This document shows positions 1-7,256 of a stretch of 11,512 nucleotides of DNA, piece after piece. How positions within the stretch are numbered: the first letter of the stretch is position 1; the number at the start of each line of letters is the position of its first letter. The stretch is from JBDSYA01 sp039925865. Lineage in GTDB: Bacteria > Bacteroidota > Ignavibacteria > Tepidaquicellales > Tepidaquicellaceae. The DNA lies in NCBI GenBank assembly GCA_039925865.1, contig JBDSYA010000329.1, positions 1 to 11,512 on the forward strand, read 5' to 3'. Both the position numbers and the translations under genes were made by a program. The notes beneath the pieces are model-generated. The model did not search any database, had not been told where the DNA came from, and worked only from the letters and a program-made list of their open reading frames with translations.

Positions 1-824
1 CTTTCCTCCATAAATATCTCTTTCAAAATCCGGCGGCTTTCTTTCAGATCTGCAATATATTTATCTTTAAAGTGAAGGTCTTTCATAAAGCCACTTAATC
101 CGTACAGCAGTGATTCAGTCTGAATAAGATTGAGTTTATTCTCTCTTAATTTATTCACGTTTACTTTTTCTGCTAATCTTAGAAATTGTTTTTTATTTTT
201 CGAATATCCTAAAGCCTCACATGTGAACTCAAATAACAGCTGTTCCCAGGCATATTTCTTTTTAAGATTTTCGGAAATTTGGCGCAGCCGGCAATCAATT
301 TTTTCGGTTTTGTAAATTAATCTTTTGAAGCTGAGTGACGAGATCCAGTTTATTTTTGTGTCGTAACAAATTTGCTTATTTTTAGGGTAGCATGGCAATT
401 TAAAAGCGGAAGATGGATTACTGATTATTTCCTTCCAGATTTCTTTCAAAGGCCTGGTAAGAAATTGAGAAAGGATCACTGTTGGAACAATCCTTGATCT
501 TTTTACTACGGGAGACTTTTCATAATTGTCAAAGCCATCGTCATACAATACCACCTGTAAAATTACCTCGTTATACTTATCGTCATTTTTATGATGATGA
601 TCGTGCCAGTCTTTTAATGAACGGTGAATTTCAATACATCCTGTATAAATTTTTTCACCAATCCTGACCTTAGCCTCATTGTAATCAGGCCCTGCATCAA
701 AATTCTTCTTTCCTATATCAAAGATTTCAACCTTTTCGTTACAGGTAGTAAATAGATCTTTATAATTAGAATTGTCTTCCCATATCCGGCAAATAAAATT
801 TTCGTTAAGCTCTAACTTTAGCAT
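1..824 (-). CDS. DUF2851 family protein (partial, C-terminus outside window)
   Basis: An uninterrupted reading frame runs from an ATG at 824-822 to the left edge (274 complete codons), so the C-terminal part is missing; the family is usually a little over 400 residues (from memory). The N-terminal half carries the conserved DUF2851 features: GPDYNEAKV at residues 45-53, GCIEIH at 62-67, then W73 with H76, H78 and D81 in a histidine-rich stretch leading into NEVILQVV (85-92). Function is unknown; the family is common in Bacteroidota and relatives. No signal peptide or membrane segment is seen, so it should be cytoplasmic. There is no Shine-Dalgarno sequence before the ATG. It is transcribed divergently from the lipoprotein gene at 980. 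Family assignment is from recognised motifs; the biochemical role is not known to me. Confidence 0.85.
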   Translation of the reverse strand, partial: MLKLELNENFICRIWEDNSNYKDLFTTCNEKVEIFDIGKKNFDAGPDYNEAKVRIGEKIYTGCIEIHRSLKDWHDHHHKNDDKYNEVILQVVLYDDGFDNYEKSPVVKRSRIVPTVILSQFLTRPLKEIWKEIISNPSSAFKLPCYPKNKQICYDTKINWISSLSFKRLIYKTEKIDCRLRQISENLKKKYAWEQLLFEFTCEALGYSKNKKQFLRLAEKVNVNKLRENKLNLIQTESLLYGLSGFMKDLHFKDKYIADLKESRRILKEIFMEE

Positions 825-921
825 GATTTTACATAGTTAAAATATGTCAATATCAGATTTCCATATATTCCGTTCAAAGGAAATTTTCATTTAGGTTAAG
901 TTTTATCATTAATATTTAATA

Positions 922-950
922 TTGATTTAATTACATTAAATTCTTAAAAA
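922..950 (+). promoter_or_regulatory. Possible sigma70-like promoter for the lipoprotein/DUF58 pair
   Basis: TTGATT (922-927) and TAAAAA (945-950) are separated by 17 bases, 30 bp before the start at 980. Each box matches four of six consensus positions, and the whole 155-bp divergent spacer is very AT-rich, so chance matches are likely. No equally good site was found for the divergent DUF2851 gene. Confidence 0.2.
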
Positions 951-979
951 AATAAACCTTAAACCAATTTAAAATAAAT

Positions 980-1654
980 ATGCGAATTCTTAATTTGAAA
1001 TTTTTAACAATAATAATTTTAGCGGCTTTCATTGCAGGTTGCTCAACTAACAAAAAACCCGAAAGCGAATATCTCGACGCTGCTAAAGCAAAATTAGATG
1101 AGAAAAAATACGAGGAATCTATTACATTATACCGGGAGTTTATCAAAGAATATCCTAAATCCGACAAAACAATATTTGCTTATAATCAGATCGCAGGAAT
1201 TCAAATAGATGGTTTGAAGGATCAACCGGGCGGAATCATCACATACAAAGAGCTTTCCGAAAAATTTCCCGGAACTAAGGAAGCAAAGCAATCAATGTTC
1301 ATGGTCGCATTTATATATGACGAAACTCTCAAAGATAAAGATAATGCAATTAAGGCTTACAAAGATTTTCTGGCCAAATATCCGACTGATACAGATCCAA
1401 ATGATAAAATGAGCGAATCCGCTAAAACGATGCTTGAAGTTTTACAGTCAGGAAGATCAATTGAAGAGATCATTCAGATGAACATTGATAAAATGGGAAA
1501 CCAATCAGCCGGCGACAGCGTAAAGAAAAACCTTAAGGATGTACAGAAACAACCGGACCCGTCCGACGATAAAGGAACTGATAAAAAGCAGGTAGATAAA
1601 GATAATGAATCTCCAAAGATGCCGGCTTTAAAAAAGGAAGCAGATAAAAAATAG
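980..1654 (+). CDS. TPR-containing outer-membrane-type lipoprotein (BamD/YfiO-like)
   Basis: A 224-residue protein with a lipoprotein signal: charged N-terminus, hydrophobic residues 8-19 and a lipobox I18-A19-G20-C21, so Cys21 should be lipidated. Residues about 29-62 form a TPR-like helix pair (YLDAAKAKLDEKKYEESITL, then an EYPKS turn), followed by further units around 67-100 and 104-140 with recurring 'F/YPGT' or 'KYPTD' turns. This is the architecture of BamD-like and CpoB/YbgF-like periplasmic scaffolds. From about residue 165 to the end the protein is a low-complexity tail rich in Lys, Asp, Ser and Pro, probably disordered. It is somewhat shorter than typical BamD, and key BamD residues cannot be checked by eye, so a general TPR lipoprotein is the safer call. 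No Shine-Dalgarno sequence is present. DUF58 follows 11 bp downstream, probably in the same transcript. Confidence 0.75.
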   Translation: MRILNLKFLTIIILAAFIAGCSTNKKPESEYLDAAKAKLDEKKYEESITLYREFIKEYPKSDKTIFAYNQIAGIQIDGLKDQPGGIITYKELSEKFPGTKEAKQSMFMVAFIYDETLKDKDNAIKAYKDFLAKYPTDTDPNDKMSESAKTMLEVLQSGRSIEEIIQMNIDKMGNQSAGDSVKKNLKDVQKQPDPSDDKGTDKKQVDKDNESPKMPALKKEADKK

Positions 1655-1665
1655 ATAAATAATTT

Positions 1666-2655
1666 TTGCAGCACACATCCGATTACAGAAAATATTTAAA
1701 CCCTTCCATAGTCGCACGTCTTTCAAACATGGAGCTGAAAGCACGGATGGTTGTCGAAGGGTTTATTGCAGGTATGCATAAGTCGCCTTACCATGGCTTC
1801 AGCGTGGAATTTGCAGAACACCGGCAGTACATACCCGGTGATGATCTTAAGTACCTTGACTGGAAGATCCTCGGAAAGACGGACAGGTATTATATAAAGC
1901 GTTTTGAAGAAGAAACAAATCTCAAATCTTACATTCTGCTCGACATCAGCAGATCAATGGATTTCAAATCGCAGAAATTAACTGGAATAAATTCTCAGAG
2001 AAAGAATTTTTTTAATAAATATTTTGCAGGCCGGTCAAAGGAAAACATTACATCGCATAATTCATTGACTAAACTCGAATATGCATCCTATCTTGCGGCG
2101 TCTTTTTCATATTTAATGCTTCTTCAGCGGGATGCTATATCGCTCACTACATACGATACAAAAATTCGCTCCTATATTCCTCCTCACTCAACTAAAGCAA
2201 ATCTCCAATTGATCTTAAAAGAACTGTCAAATGTAAGGCCTCTTAATGAAACAGGTACAGCAAAATGTTTAAATGAAATTGCGGACAAAGTTAAAAGAAG
2301 AGGACTGGTAATTATAATCAGTGACCTGTTTGATGATCAGAAGGAAGTAATAAGTGCAATGAAACATTTCCGGTATAATAAAAACGAAGTAATTATTTTT
2401 CAGATCCTGGATCCGATGGAACTTACTTTTCTGGATGGAAATCCGGTGACATTAAAAGATATGGAAACAAACGAAGAGATGTATTCTCAACCTTTTGCCA
2501 TGCAAAAAGCTTATCAGGATACAATAAAAGAATTTATAGAAAATTATAAAACCGAATGCAGAAAAAATAATATTGATTATAATATTATTACCACTTCAAC
2601 ACCTTTTGACACTGCTTTACTAAGCTACCTTACAAAAAGAAAAAGACTTGTATAA
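1666..2655 (+). CDS. DUF58 domain protein (MoxR-associated, VWA-like)
   Basis: A 329-residue cytoplasmic DUF58 protein. The family hallmark region is intact: VEGFIAGMHKSPYHGFSVEF (30-49), RQYIPGDDLKYLDWK (53-67), KTDRYYIKRFEEETN (71-85). A VWA-like metal site follows: D93-I-S95-R-S97, T197 in NETGT, and D220 in IIISDLFDD. DUF58 proteins usually partner a MoxR AAA+ ATPase and are thought to help metal-dependent assembly of other proteins; no MoxR gene is in the window. The start is TTG at 1666: an in-frame stop lies at 1660-1662, and the next candidate (ATG at 1729) would remove the conserved N-terminal helix seen in the family. Residues about 101-134 are an insertion rich in Lys, Asn and Ser between the D-x-S-x-S strand and the TKLEYA helix, where relatives usually have only a few residues. 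The stop is one base from the stop of the opposing GWxTD gene. Confidence 0.88.
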   Translation: MQHTSDYRKYLNPSIVARLSNMELKARMVVEGFIAGMHKSPYHGFSVEFAEHRQYIPGDDLKYLDWKILGKTDRYYIKRFEEETNLKSYILLDISRSMDFKSQKLTGINSQRKNFFNKYFAGRSKENITSHNSLTKLEYASYLAASFSYLMLLQRDAISLTTYDTKIRSYIPPHSTKANLQLILKELSNVRPLNETGTAKCLNEIADKVKRRGLVIIISDLFDDQKEVISAMKHFRYNKNEVIIFQILDPMELTFLDGNPVTLKDMETNEEMYSQPFAMQKAYQDTIKEFIENYKTECRKNNIDYNIITTSTPFDTALLSYLTKRKRLV

Positions 2656-2656
2656 A

Positions 2657-3988
2657 TCAGTTCCTGATCCTTGTACGGCCTTCATCCCAGATTGGAGTAA
2701 CCAGTTTGTAATCTCCAAAACCTGAATCATCAGTAAACACAAACTGCCTGTTCTCATTATAAAAATCCCAGATCTCGTATGGCTTTGAATTATCTGTAAA
2801 AGGAAATCTTTCAATATTACTGGGTTCACCGAAGATTATATATACCATACCCATGTCCGTTTTCCATCCGTCAATGTAATGTGAATATCTGTCATTAGCA
2901 GTCTTGATCCTCCTGTAATATTCCTGCATGAGCTCGTTTCTGGAAGTATTAGGTGAAGGGTCTTTACTTCGCCAGAATTCAATAAAATATTTTTCCTTTA
3001 ATTCATCCGTACTTCCATTTTTGATCTTACTGAGTTCATCACCACTGGCAATATATATAAGCTGATCAATAAGCACACTCATATCTTTATTATTAACGTA
3101 AAGTCCGCTGAGTTTATTAGAAAATTCTTTTTCAGCTAAAAGCTGCCCGTTTGAATTGTCCTTAATTTCAAGTTTGTAATCACCGAATACTAAATTCGTT
3201 GTAGGAATCTTCTCAAAAAATTTATTTATTCCCGGCAGAAGAGTGTACGTATAATTTCCTTTTTCAAAAACCTTATCTTTATTATTTGTGATCTTGTAAG
3301 AAAAGTCATTTACAACATTCTGATCTTTTGAGTTATACACTTCAAAAAATAAAAAAACCTCTTTCAGGTTATCTATATTTTTGTCGATCAATGGAGTGAT
3401 CACCTTTTTACCGCCTTCTTGTTTCATATTACTTACAAGCATAATGTCGCTGAATGAAATATCTTTTTGCGCATAATCAATAATTTCGATCTTATCTTTT
3501 GTGGTCTTTTCCTTCTTTGTATTAATATCACTTAAAGTAACTTCAATATTATACATTCCGGGATTAAGATAAAATTCTTTCACAATAAACTTTGCAGATT
3601 CTTCAAGTGTTTTCTGTTCTTTCTTTGTGGTAGAAACATAATCAGTGATCGATTCATTAGAGACAACTTCATTTGCGGAATTTACAATTTTGATAACATA
3701 ATTAACACTGGCATCATACATCTTAGTATTATAATTTTTTTTAAACTGAAGATTTTCAAGCGGGATCTCAAGATAAACATCCAGTCTGGGCTTGTGCTGA
3801 TCCTTACTGTAAAAAACCATTGGATCAAAAAAGAAAAAATCCTTTTCGTTTCCCTTTAATGATTTGTCTTTCAGCTGGCCGGTAACTTCCCCGCTGTGAA
3901 TGACAGTCACAAGTAAAAAAACACAAAATAAAGTTTTGACATTTAACCTTATTACTACATCAGAAAAATTTTTGAATAATTTTTTCAT
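2657..3988 (-). CDS. GWxTD-domain exported protein
   Basis: A 443-residue protein. The N-terminus has a basic segment and a hydrophobic stretch at about residues 18-30, giving a signal peptide or N-terminal anchor; no clear lipobox is seen. Residues about 50-295 look like beta-rich repeats (for example LDVYLEIPLENLQF at 69-82). The C-terminal third holds the GWxTD domain: EFWRSKDPSP (337-346), YYRRIKTANDRYS (357-369), G374-W-K-T-D378 followed by VYIIFGEPSNIER (382-394), and YEIWDFY (404-410). GWxTD proteins occur in Ignavibacteria, Bacteroidota, Gemmatimonadota and Acidobacteriota and have no established function that I know. The residue after GWKTD is Met where Arg is commoner in my recollection. 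A strong Shine-Dalgarno site precedes the ATG. It lies 54 bp downstream of rimO on the same strand and may be co-transcribed with it or have its own signals. Confidence 0.85.
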   Translation of the reverse strand: MKKLFKNFSDVVIRLNVKTLFCVFLLVTVIHSGEVTGQLKDKSLKGNEKDFFFFDPMVFYSKDQHKPRLDVYLEIPLENLQFKKNYNTKMYDASVNYVIKIVNSANEVVSNESITDYVSTTKKEQKTLEESAKFIVKEFYLNPGMYNIEVTLSDINTKKEKTTKDKIEIIDYAQKDISFSDIMLVSNMKQEGGKKVITPLIDKNIDNLKEVFLFFEVYNSKDQNVVNDFSYKITNNKDKVFEKGNYTYTLLPGINKFFEKIPTTNLVFGDYKLEIKDNSNGQLLAEKEFSNKLSGLYVNNKDMSVLIDQLIYIASGDELSKIKNGSTDELKEKYFIEFWRSKDPSPNTSRNELMQEYYRRIKTANDRYSHYIDGWKTDMGMVYIIFGEPSNIERFPFTDNSKPYEIWDFYNENRQFVFTDDSGFGDYKLVTPIWDEGRTRIRN

Positions 3989-3993
3989 AATAA

Positions 3994-4001
3994 ACCTCCC
4001 T
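3994..4001 (-). promoter_or_regulatory. Strong ribosome binding site of the GWxTD gene
   Basis: On the minus strand AGGGAGGT ends five bases before the ATG at 3988. It is one of only two convincing Shine-Dalgarno sequences in the window, suggesting efficient independent translation of the exported protein rather than coupling to rimO. Confidence 0.75.
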
Positions 4002-4014
4002 TAAGGTTTTGATT

Positions 4015-4029
4015 CCATGATTAACATGG
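4015..4029 (-). repeat. Small inverted repeat between rimO and the GWxTD gene
   Basis: CCATG and CATGG flank a five-base loop: a perfect five-base-pair stem in the 54-bp spacer after the rimO stop. It has no T-tract, so it is not a convincing terminator. It could be a processing or stability element, or chance. Confidence 0.3.
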
Positions 4030-4042
4030 GTAAAATTCTAAT

Positions 4043-5347
4043 TTAATTTATTACCTCTCCAAAAAGATCAAATTCTTCAGCATCAAAAATTTCAACATTA
4101 TAAAATTCACCTGTCTGCAGATCCTTATTATTGATAAAAACCTCCTGATCTATTTCAGGTGCGTCTTTATAAGTTCTTCCTACATAGTAATCATTTTCTC
4201 TTCTGTCAACAATCACTTTTACAATATTTCCAACCGAAGCCTTATTCTTTAAAACCGAGATCTCTCTTTGAGCATCTAAAATTATTTTTTGCCTGTTTAA
4301 TTTTTCTTTGAAAGGAATTCTGTCCGGGATGTTTGAAGCGTAAGTATCATCCTCATGTGAATATGTAAAAACACCGAGCCGGTCGAATTTGAATTCTTTT
4401 ATAAAATCTAACAACTCGCAAAAATCTTTTTCCGTTTCATCAGGATACCCTGTTATAATTGTTGTCCTTATCGAAATCTCAGGAATCTCTATTCTGAATT
4501 TTTCGAGTAGCTGTGTCAGTGACCTCTTGGTAATACCTCTTCTCATAGACTTTATAACATCATCGCTGATATGCTGTATTGGTATATCAATGTATTTACA
4601 GATATTAGATGTATTCTTAATTACTTCAATTACATCCAGGGGAAATCTTGAGGGATATGCATACATTAATCTTATCCATTCAATGCCTTTGACTTTTGAC
4701 AGCTCTAATAATACTGTCGCTAAATTTCGTTTTTTATCTATATCAAATCCCCAGTAAGTTGTATCCTGCCCAATGATCACAAGCTCCTTAACACCCATTG
4801 ACGCAAGATTTTCTGCCTCTGTTAAAATTTCATTAAGAGGCTTTGAGTAATGAACTCCGCGCATGATCGGGATCGCGCAAAATGAACATGGGTTATTACA
4901 GCCTTCACTGATTTTTAAATACGCATAATGAGGTGGAGTTGTAAGACTTCTTTCACCGATAAGATTTTTTTTGTAATCAACACCCAGTTCATTTAAGATA
5001 CTGAAAATAGTCTGAGGTTTATCTGTAGCTCCAAAATATTTATCAACTTCAGGTATATCTTTCTCGAGCATATCTTTATAACGGTCAGAAAGGCATCCTG
5101 CAACATACACATTTTTCAGCTTGCCTTCTTTTTTTAGTTCAACCGCTCTTAAGATTGTATCTATAGATTCCTGCTTGGCAGACTCTATAAATCCGCAGGT
5201 ATTAATGATCACATTTTCCGCAAGACTTTCGTCTTCAACTATTTCTATATCGTTGGATTTCATCTGATTTAAAATGAATTCAGAATCTACCAGATTCTTT
5301 GAACAGCCGAGTGTAATTAACTTAATTTTATCTTTCTTAACTTTCAT
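4043..5347 (-). CDS. rimO: Ribosomal protein uS12 (S12) methylthiotransferase RimO
   Basis: A 434-residue radical-SAM methylthiotransferase that adds a methylthio group to the conserved aspartate near position 88 of ribosomal protein S12. It has the three expected parts. The N-terminal UPF0004 domain carries the auxiliary cluster cysteines C15 (TLGCSKNLVDSE), C51 (NTCGFIESAKQES) and C85 (AGCLSDRY). The radical SAM core has C150-x3-C154-x2-C157 in SEGCNNPCSFCAIPIMRG. The C-terminal TRAM domain (about 370-434) contains GRTYKDAPEIDQ, the signature separating RimO from the tRNA enzymes MiaB and MtaB. Length is normal and all six cluster cysteines are present. The ATG has only a weak AGG upstream. 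The GWxTD gene follows on the same strand, and a hairpin lies 20 bp upstream of the start. Confidence 0.97.
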   Translation of the reverse strand: MKVKKDKIKLITLGCSKNLVDSEFILNQMKSNDIEIVEDESLAENVIINTCGFIESAKQESIDTILRAVELKKEGKLKNVYVAGCLSDRYKDMLEKDIPEVDKYFGATDKPQTIFSILNELGVDYKKNLIGERSLTTPPHYAYLKISEGCNNPCSFCAIPIMRGVHYSKPLNEILTEAENLASMGVKELVIIGQDTTYWGFDIDKKRNLATVLLELSKVKGIEWIRLMYAYPSRFPLDVIEVIKNTSNICKYIDIPIQHISDDVIKSMRRGITKRSLTQLLEKFRIEIPEISIRTTIITGYPDETEKDFCELLDFIKEFKFDRLGVFTYSHEDDTYASNIPDRIPFKEKLNRQKIILDAQREISVLKNKASVGNIVKVIVDRRENDYYVGRTYKDAPEIDQEVFINNKDLQTGEFYNVEIFDAEEFDLFGEVIN

Positions 5348-5366
5348 AAATACCTATAAACAATTA

Positions 5367-5409
5367 AACCCTTTGACTCCCCATATTACATTAGGGATTC
5401 AAAAGGGTT
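5367..5409. repeat. Imperfect inverted repeat in the rimO 5' region
   Basis: AACCCTTTGACTCCC (from 5367) pairs with GGGATTCAAAAGGGTT (5394-5409) with one bulge and one mismatch, around an 11- to 12-base AT-rich loop. In rimO mRNA the hairpin would end about 19 nt before the start codon, so it could affect initiation or mRNA stability. It could equally be an operator for rimO. It has no T-tract in the plus direction. Confidence 0.55.
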
Positions 5410-5478
5410 GATTTAACTTGAACTTAATCTAAAAAAGGCTAACAAAAAATATAAATTTACAGTATTACAAACTTTTTT

Positions 5479-5505
5479 ATGCCTGCCAATGCTGCGCTTT
5501 CATAA
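5479..5505 (+). CDS. Possible leader peptide upstream of hflX
   Basis: ATG at 5479 opens an eight-codon frame (MPANAALS) ending with TAA at 5503-5505. The stop codon lies inside the left arm of the hairpin at 5501-5547. The codons are more GC-rich than the surrounding spacer. No Shine-Dalgarno sequence is evident, but most genes here lack one. The only support is the position relative to the hairpin and hflX; a chance ORF is quite possible. Confidence 0.25.
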   Translation: MPANAALS

Positions 5506-5547
5506 CCATATAAAATTATTTTATGTGAATTCAGGTTATGGTTTTTT
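5501..5547 (+). terminator. Hairpin followed by T-tract upstream of hflX (attenuator-like)
   Basis: CATAACC (5501-5507) pairs with GGTTATG (5534-5540). In a second register AACCATA (5504-5510) pairs with TATGGTT (5537-5543). Both put a seven-base-pair stem directly before a run of T ending at 5547. The loop contains a nested AT-only inverted repeat (ATAAAAT 5510-5516, ATTTTAT 5518-5524). The stem is weak for an intrinsic terminator because only two or three pairs are G-C. GTTATG could also pair with CATAAC at 5636-5641. The site is 170 bp before hflX on the same strand. Confidence 0.35.
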
Positions 5548-5716
5548 AAATTCAGACATCGGGTCAATGATCGAAACATTTTCATTACTCATTCAAGCTA
5601 ACTTTTTTAATAACGATATTTTTTTTTCATTAAATCATAACTGACACTATTAAAATTTAAATAAACTTTGACTTTAATGTAATTCACAATTTCATTAATT
5701 TTATCAAAACTCATAA

Positions 5717-7009
5717 ATGCAATTAAAAGAAACAAAAGAAGAATCAGAAAAAACAGTTTTAGTATGCTTTTCCAACCGTAGAGATAAAAAAAACCTGCAT
5801 TCAGAAGACTCACTTGATGAATTAAAATTTTTAGCCGAAACTGCCGGAGCTAATGTCATTTCGACATTTTATCAGGAAAAAGATACTTATGATTCGAAGT
5901 TCATGATAGGAAAAGGAAAGGCCGAGGAAGTATCTGAATTTGTTGAGGCAAACGGTGTGAAGCTGGTCATTTTTGAAAATGAACTTGCCTATACTCAGCT
6001 TAGAAATCTTGAACAAAAGATCACTTGTAAAATAATTGATAAGTCGAATTTAATTTTAGATATATTTGCTTCGAATGCCAGAACAGCACAAGCCAAATTG
6101 CAGGTTGAGCTCGCCCAACTTGAATATACGCTTCCAAGGCTGACAAGGCAGTGGACTCACCTTTCAAAACAATTTGGAGGCATTGGTACAAAGGGTCCGG
6201 GTGAAACGCAGATCGAAACTGACAGAAGAATGATCGGAGCAAGGATTTCCGTGTTGAAAGAAAAGCTGGAAAAAGTTGCCGAGCAAAAGAAAACCCAGTC
6301 AGGTGAAAGAAAAAAGTTTTTCAGGATATCACTGGTTGGTTATACAAATGTCGGAAAATCCACTTTGCTTAATACTCTTACCGGCTCTGATGTATATGTT
6401 GAAAATAAATTATTCGCAACGCTTGATACTTCTACCAAAGCTTTAGAACTTTTGATTTCAGAAGATGGATCTGCAGTTACAAAATTTCCAAAAAAAATTT
6501 TAATATCTGACACTGTTGGTTTCATAAAAAATCTTCCTCACAAACTGATAGAATCATTCAAGTCCACTTTATCGGAAGTGGTGGATTCAGATCTGCTGCT
6601 GCATGTGATCGATGTTTCTAATGAAAATTTTCAGGAGCAAATGGAAGTTGTAAATGAAACTCTGAAAGAAATCGGTGCGGATAATAAAATTGTCATTAAT
6701 GTATTTAATAAAACAGATGCACTAGAAGACACCGATATAATTTCAACATTGAAGACTGAATTTAAAGATTCAGTTTTTATTTCAGCTTCAAAGGGTTTGA
6801 ATGTGAATAGTCTCATGGAAAAAATTAAGAACGAACTTAATAAAGAAAATATTGAAAGAACGATCCGACTTAAGCCTGATGATCACAAAAAAGTAAGTCT
6901 GATATATAAACTAGCGGAAGTAAGTGAAGTAAAATATTTAAAGACCAGTATCAAAGTTAAATTTAAAACCAACGATAAAAATTATTCTTATCTTGAAAAA
7001 TTAGTTTAA
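5717..7009 (+). CDS. hflX: GTPase HflX (ribosome-splitting factor)
   Basis: A 430-residue HflX GTPase, which binds 50S or 70S ribosomes and splits stalled ribosomes during heat or antibiotic stress. The N-terminal HflX domain (about 10-150) includes KFMIGKGKAEEV (61-72) and the glycine-rich signature GGIGTKGPGETQIETDRR (154-171). The G domain is complete: G1 GYTNVGKST (208-216), G2 TLDTST (235-240), G3 DTVG (265-268), G4 NKTD (331-334), G5 SASKG (356-360). A short C-terminal domain (about 380-430) follows. The ATG at 5717 agrees with the usual start; no Shine-Dalgarno site is seen. Its stop overlaps the next start as TAATG at 7007-7011. It heads a seven-gene colinear cluster and is divergent from rimO, so two ribosome-related genes share one spacer. 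Confidence 0.97.
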   Translation: MQLKETKEESEKTVLVCFSNRRDKKNLHSEDSLDELKFLAETAGANVISTFYQEKDTYDSKFMIGKGKAEEVSEFVEANGVKLVIFENELAYTQLRNLEQKITCKIIDKSNLILDIFASNARTAQAKLQVELAQLEYTLPRLTRQWTHLSKQFGGIGTKGPGETQIETDRRMIGARISVLKEKLEKVAEQKKTQSGERKKFFRISLVGYTNVGKSTLLNTLTGSDVYVENKLFATLDTSTKALELLISEDGSAVTKFPKKILISDTVGFIKNLPHKLIESFKSTLSEVVDSDLLLHVIDVSNENFQEQMEVVNETLKEIGADNKIVINVFNKTDALEDTDIISTLKTEFKDSVFISASKGLNVNSLMEKIKNELNKENIERTIRLKPDDHKKVSLIYKLAEVSEVKYLKTSIKVKFKTNDKNYSYLEKLV

Positions 7010-7251
7010 TGCACAATAATGTTATAAATATTTCTTACTTCCCCAAACATATCTTTTGGGAATTTAAGGATGATTCGATTTTAGACGAAGAAATTGTAAT
7101 AAAAAATGTACTTCTCTTCGGAGAAATTGAAGATTACAAAATATTGATCAGGATGATCACGAGTGAAAGTTTGGCAAAAGTTGTAGATGATCTTGGTGAA
7201 TCCGGCGAGCATAAAAAAAGATTTAATTTCATAAAAAAAATAATCATGTAG
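7009..7251 (+). CDS. DUF6922-like small protein, putative antitoxin partner of the AbiEii-like gene
   Basis: An 80-residue acidic and basic mixed protein with no signal peptide or membrane segment. The pattern FPKHIFWEF (11-19), then an LDEE helix leading into VLLFGEIEDY (34-43) and a downstream helical segment, resembles DUF6922 proteins (FWD...LD...ViervLeyG..ed). As I recall, these are often encoded just upstream of AbiEii-family nucleotidyltransferases. That is exactly the order here: the next gene starts five bases after this stop. Its ATG shares one base with the hflX stop (TAATG), so it is likely translated by coupling to hflX. The match is by eye and motifs are loose; the antitoxin role is inference from gene order. 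Confidence 0.6.
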   Translation: MHNNVINISYFPKHIFWEFKDDSILDEEIVIKNVLLFGEIEDYKILIRMITSESLAKVVDDLGESGEHKKRFNFIKKIIM

Positions 7252-7256
7252 TAAGA

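Larger units (their letters stand above)
5348..5716. other. Divergent intergenic region between rimO and hflX
   Basis: This 369-bp spacer holds no convincing long gene. It contains an imperfect inverted repeat close to rimO (5367-5409), a possible eight-codon leader ORF (5479-5505) and a hairpin followed by six T (5501-5547). Beyond these, 5560-5716 is AT-rich with runs of T at 5602-5608 and 5619-5628. TATAAA at 5450-5455 could be a plus-strand -10 box, but no -35 box sits at a normal distance. A Bacteroidota-style TTTG (5667-5670) and TAATTTTA (5696-5703) pair has spacing too long to trust. Confidence 0.7.

Noticed and set aside
130..667. Two plus-strand 61-residue frames
   Set aside because: They are antisense shadows of the DUF2851 gene, whose long minus-strand frame has recognisable family motifs.
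911..926. AATATT repeats in the divergent spacer as a possible operator
   Set aside because: The motif is only A and T in a very AT-rich spacer; symmetry at this level is expected by chance.
5607..5813. Minus-strand 68-residue frame with a leucine/phenylalanine-rich membrane-like segment
   Set aside because: The hydrophobic stretch is simply the antisense of the Lys/Glu-rich HflX N-terminus. It overlaps a clear gene by about 100 bp and has no recognisable family.
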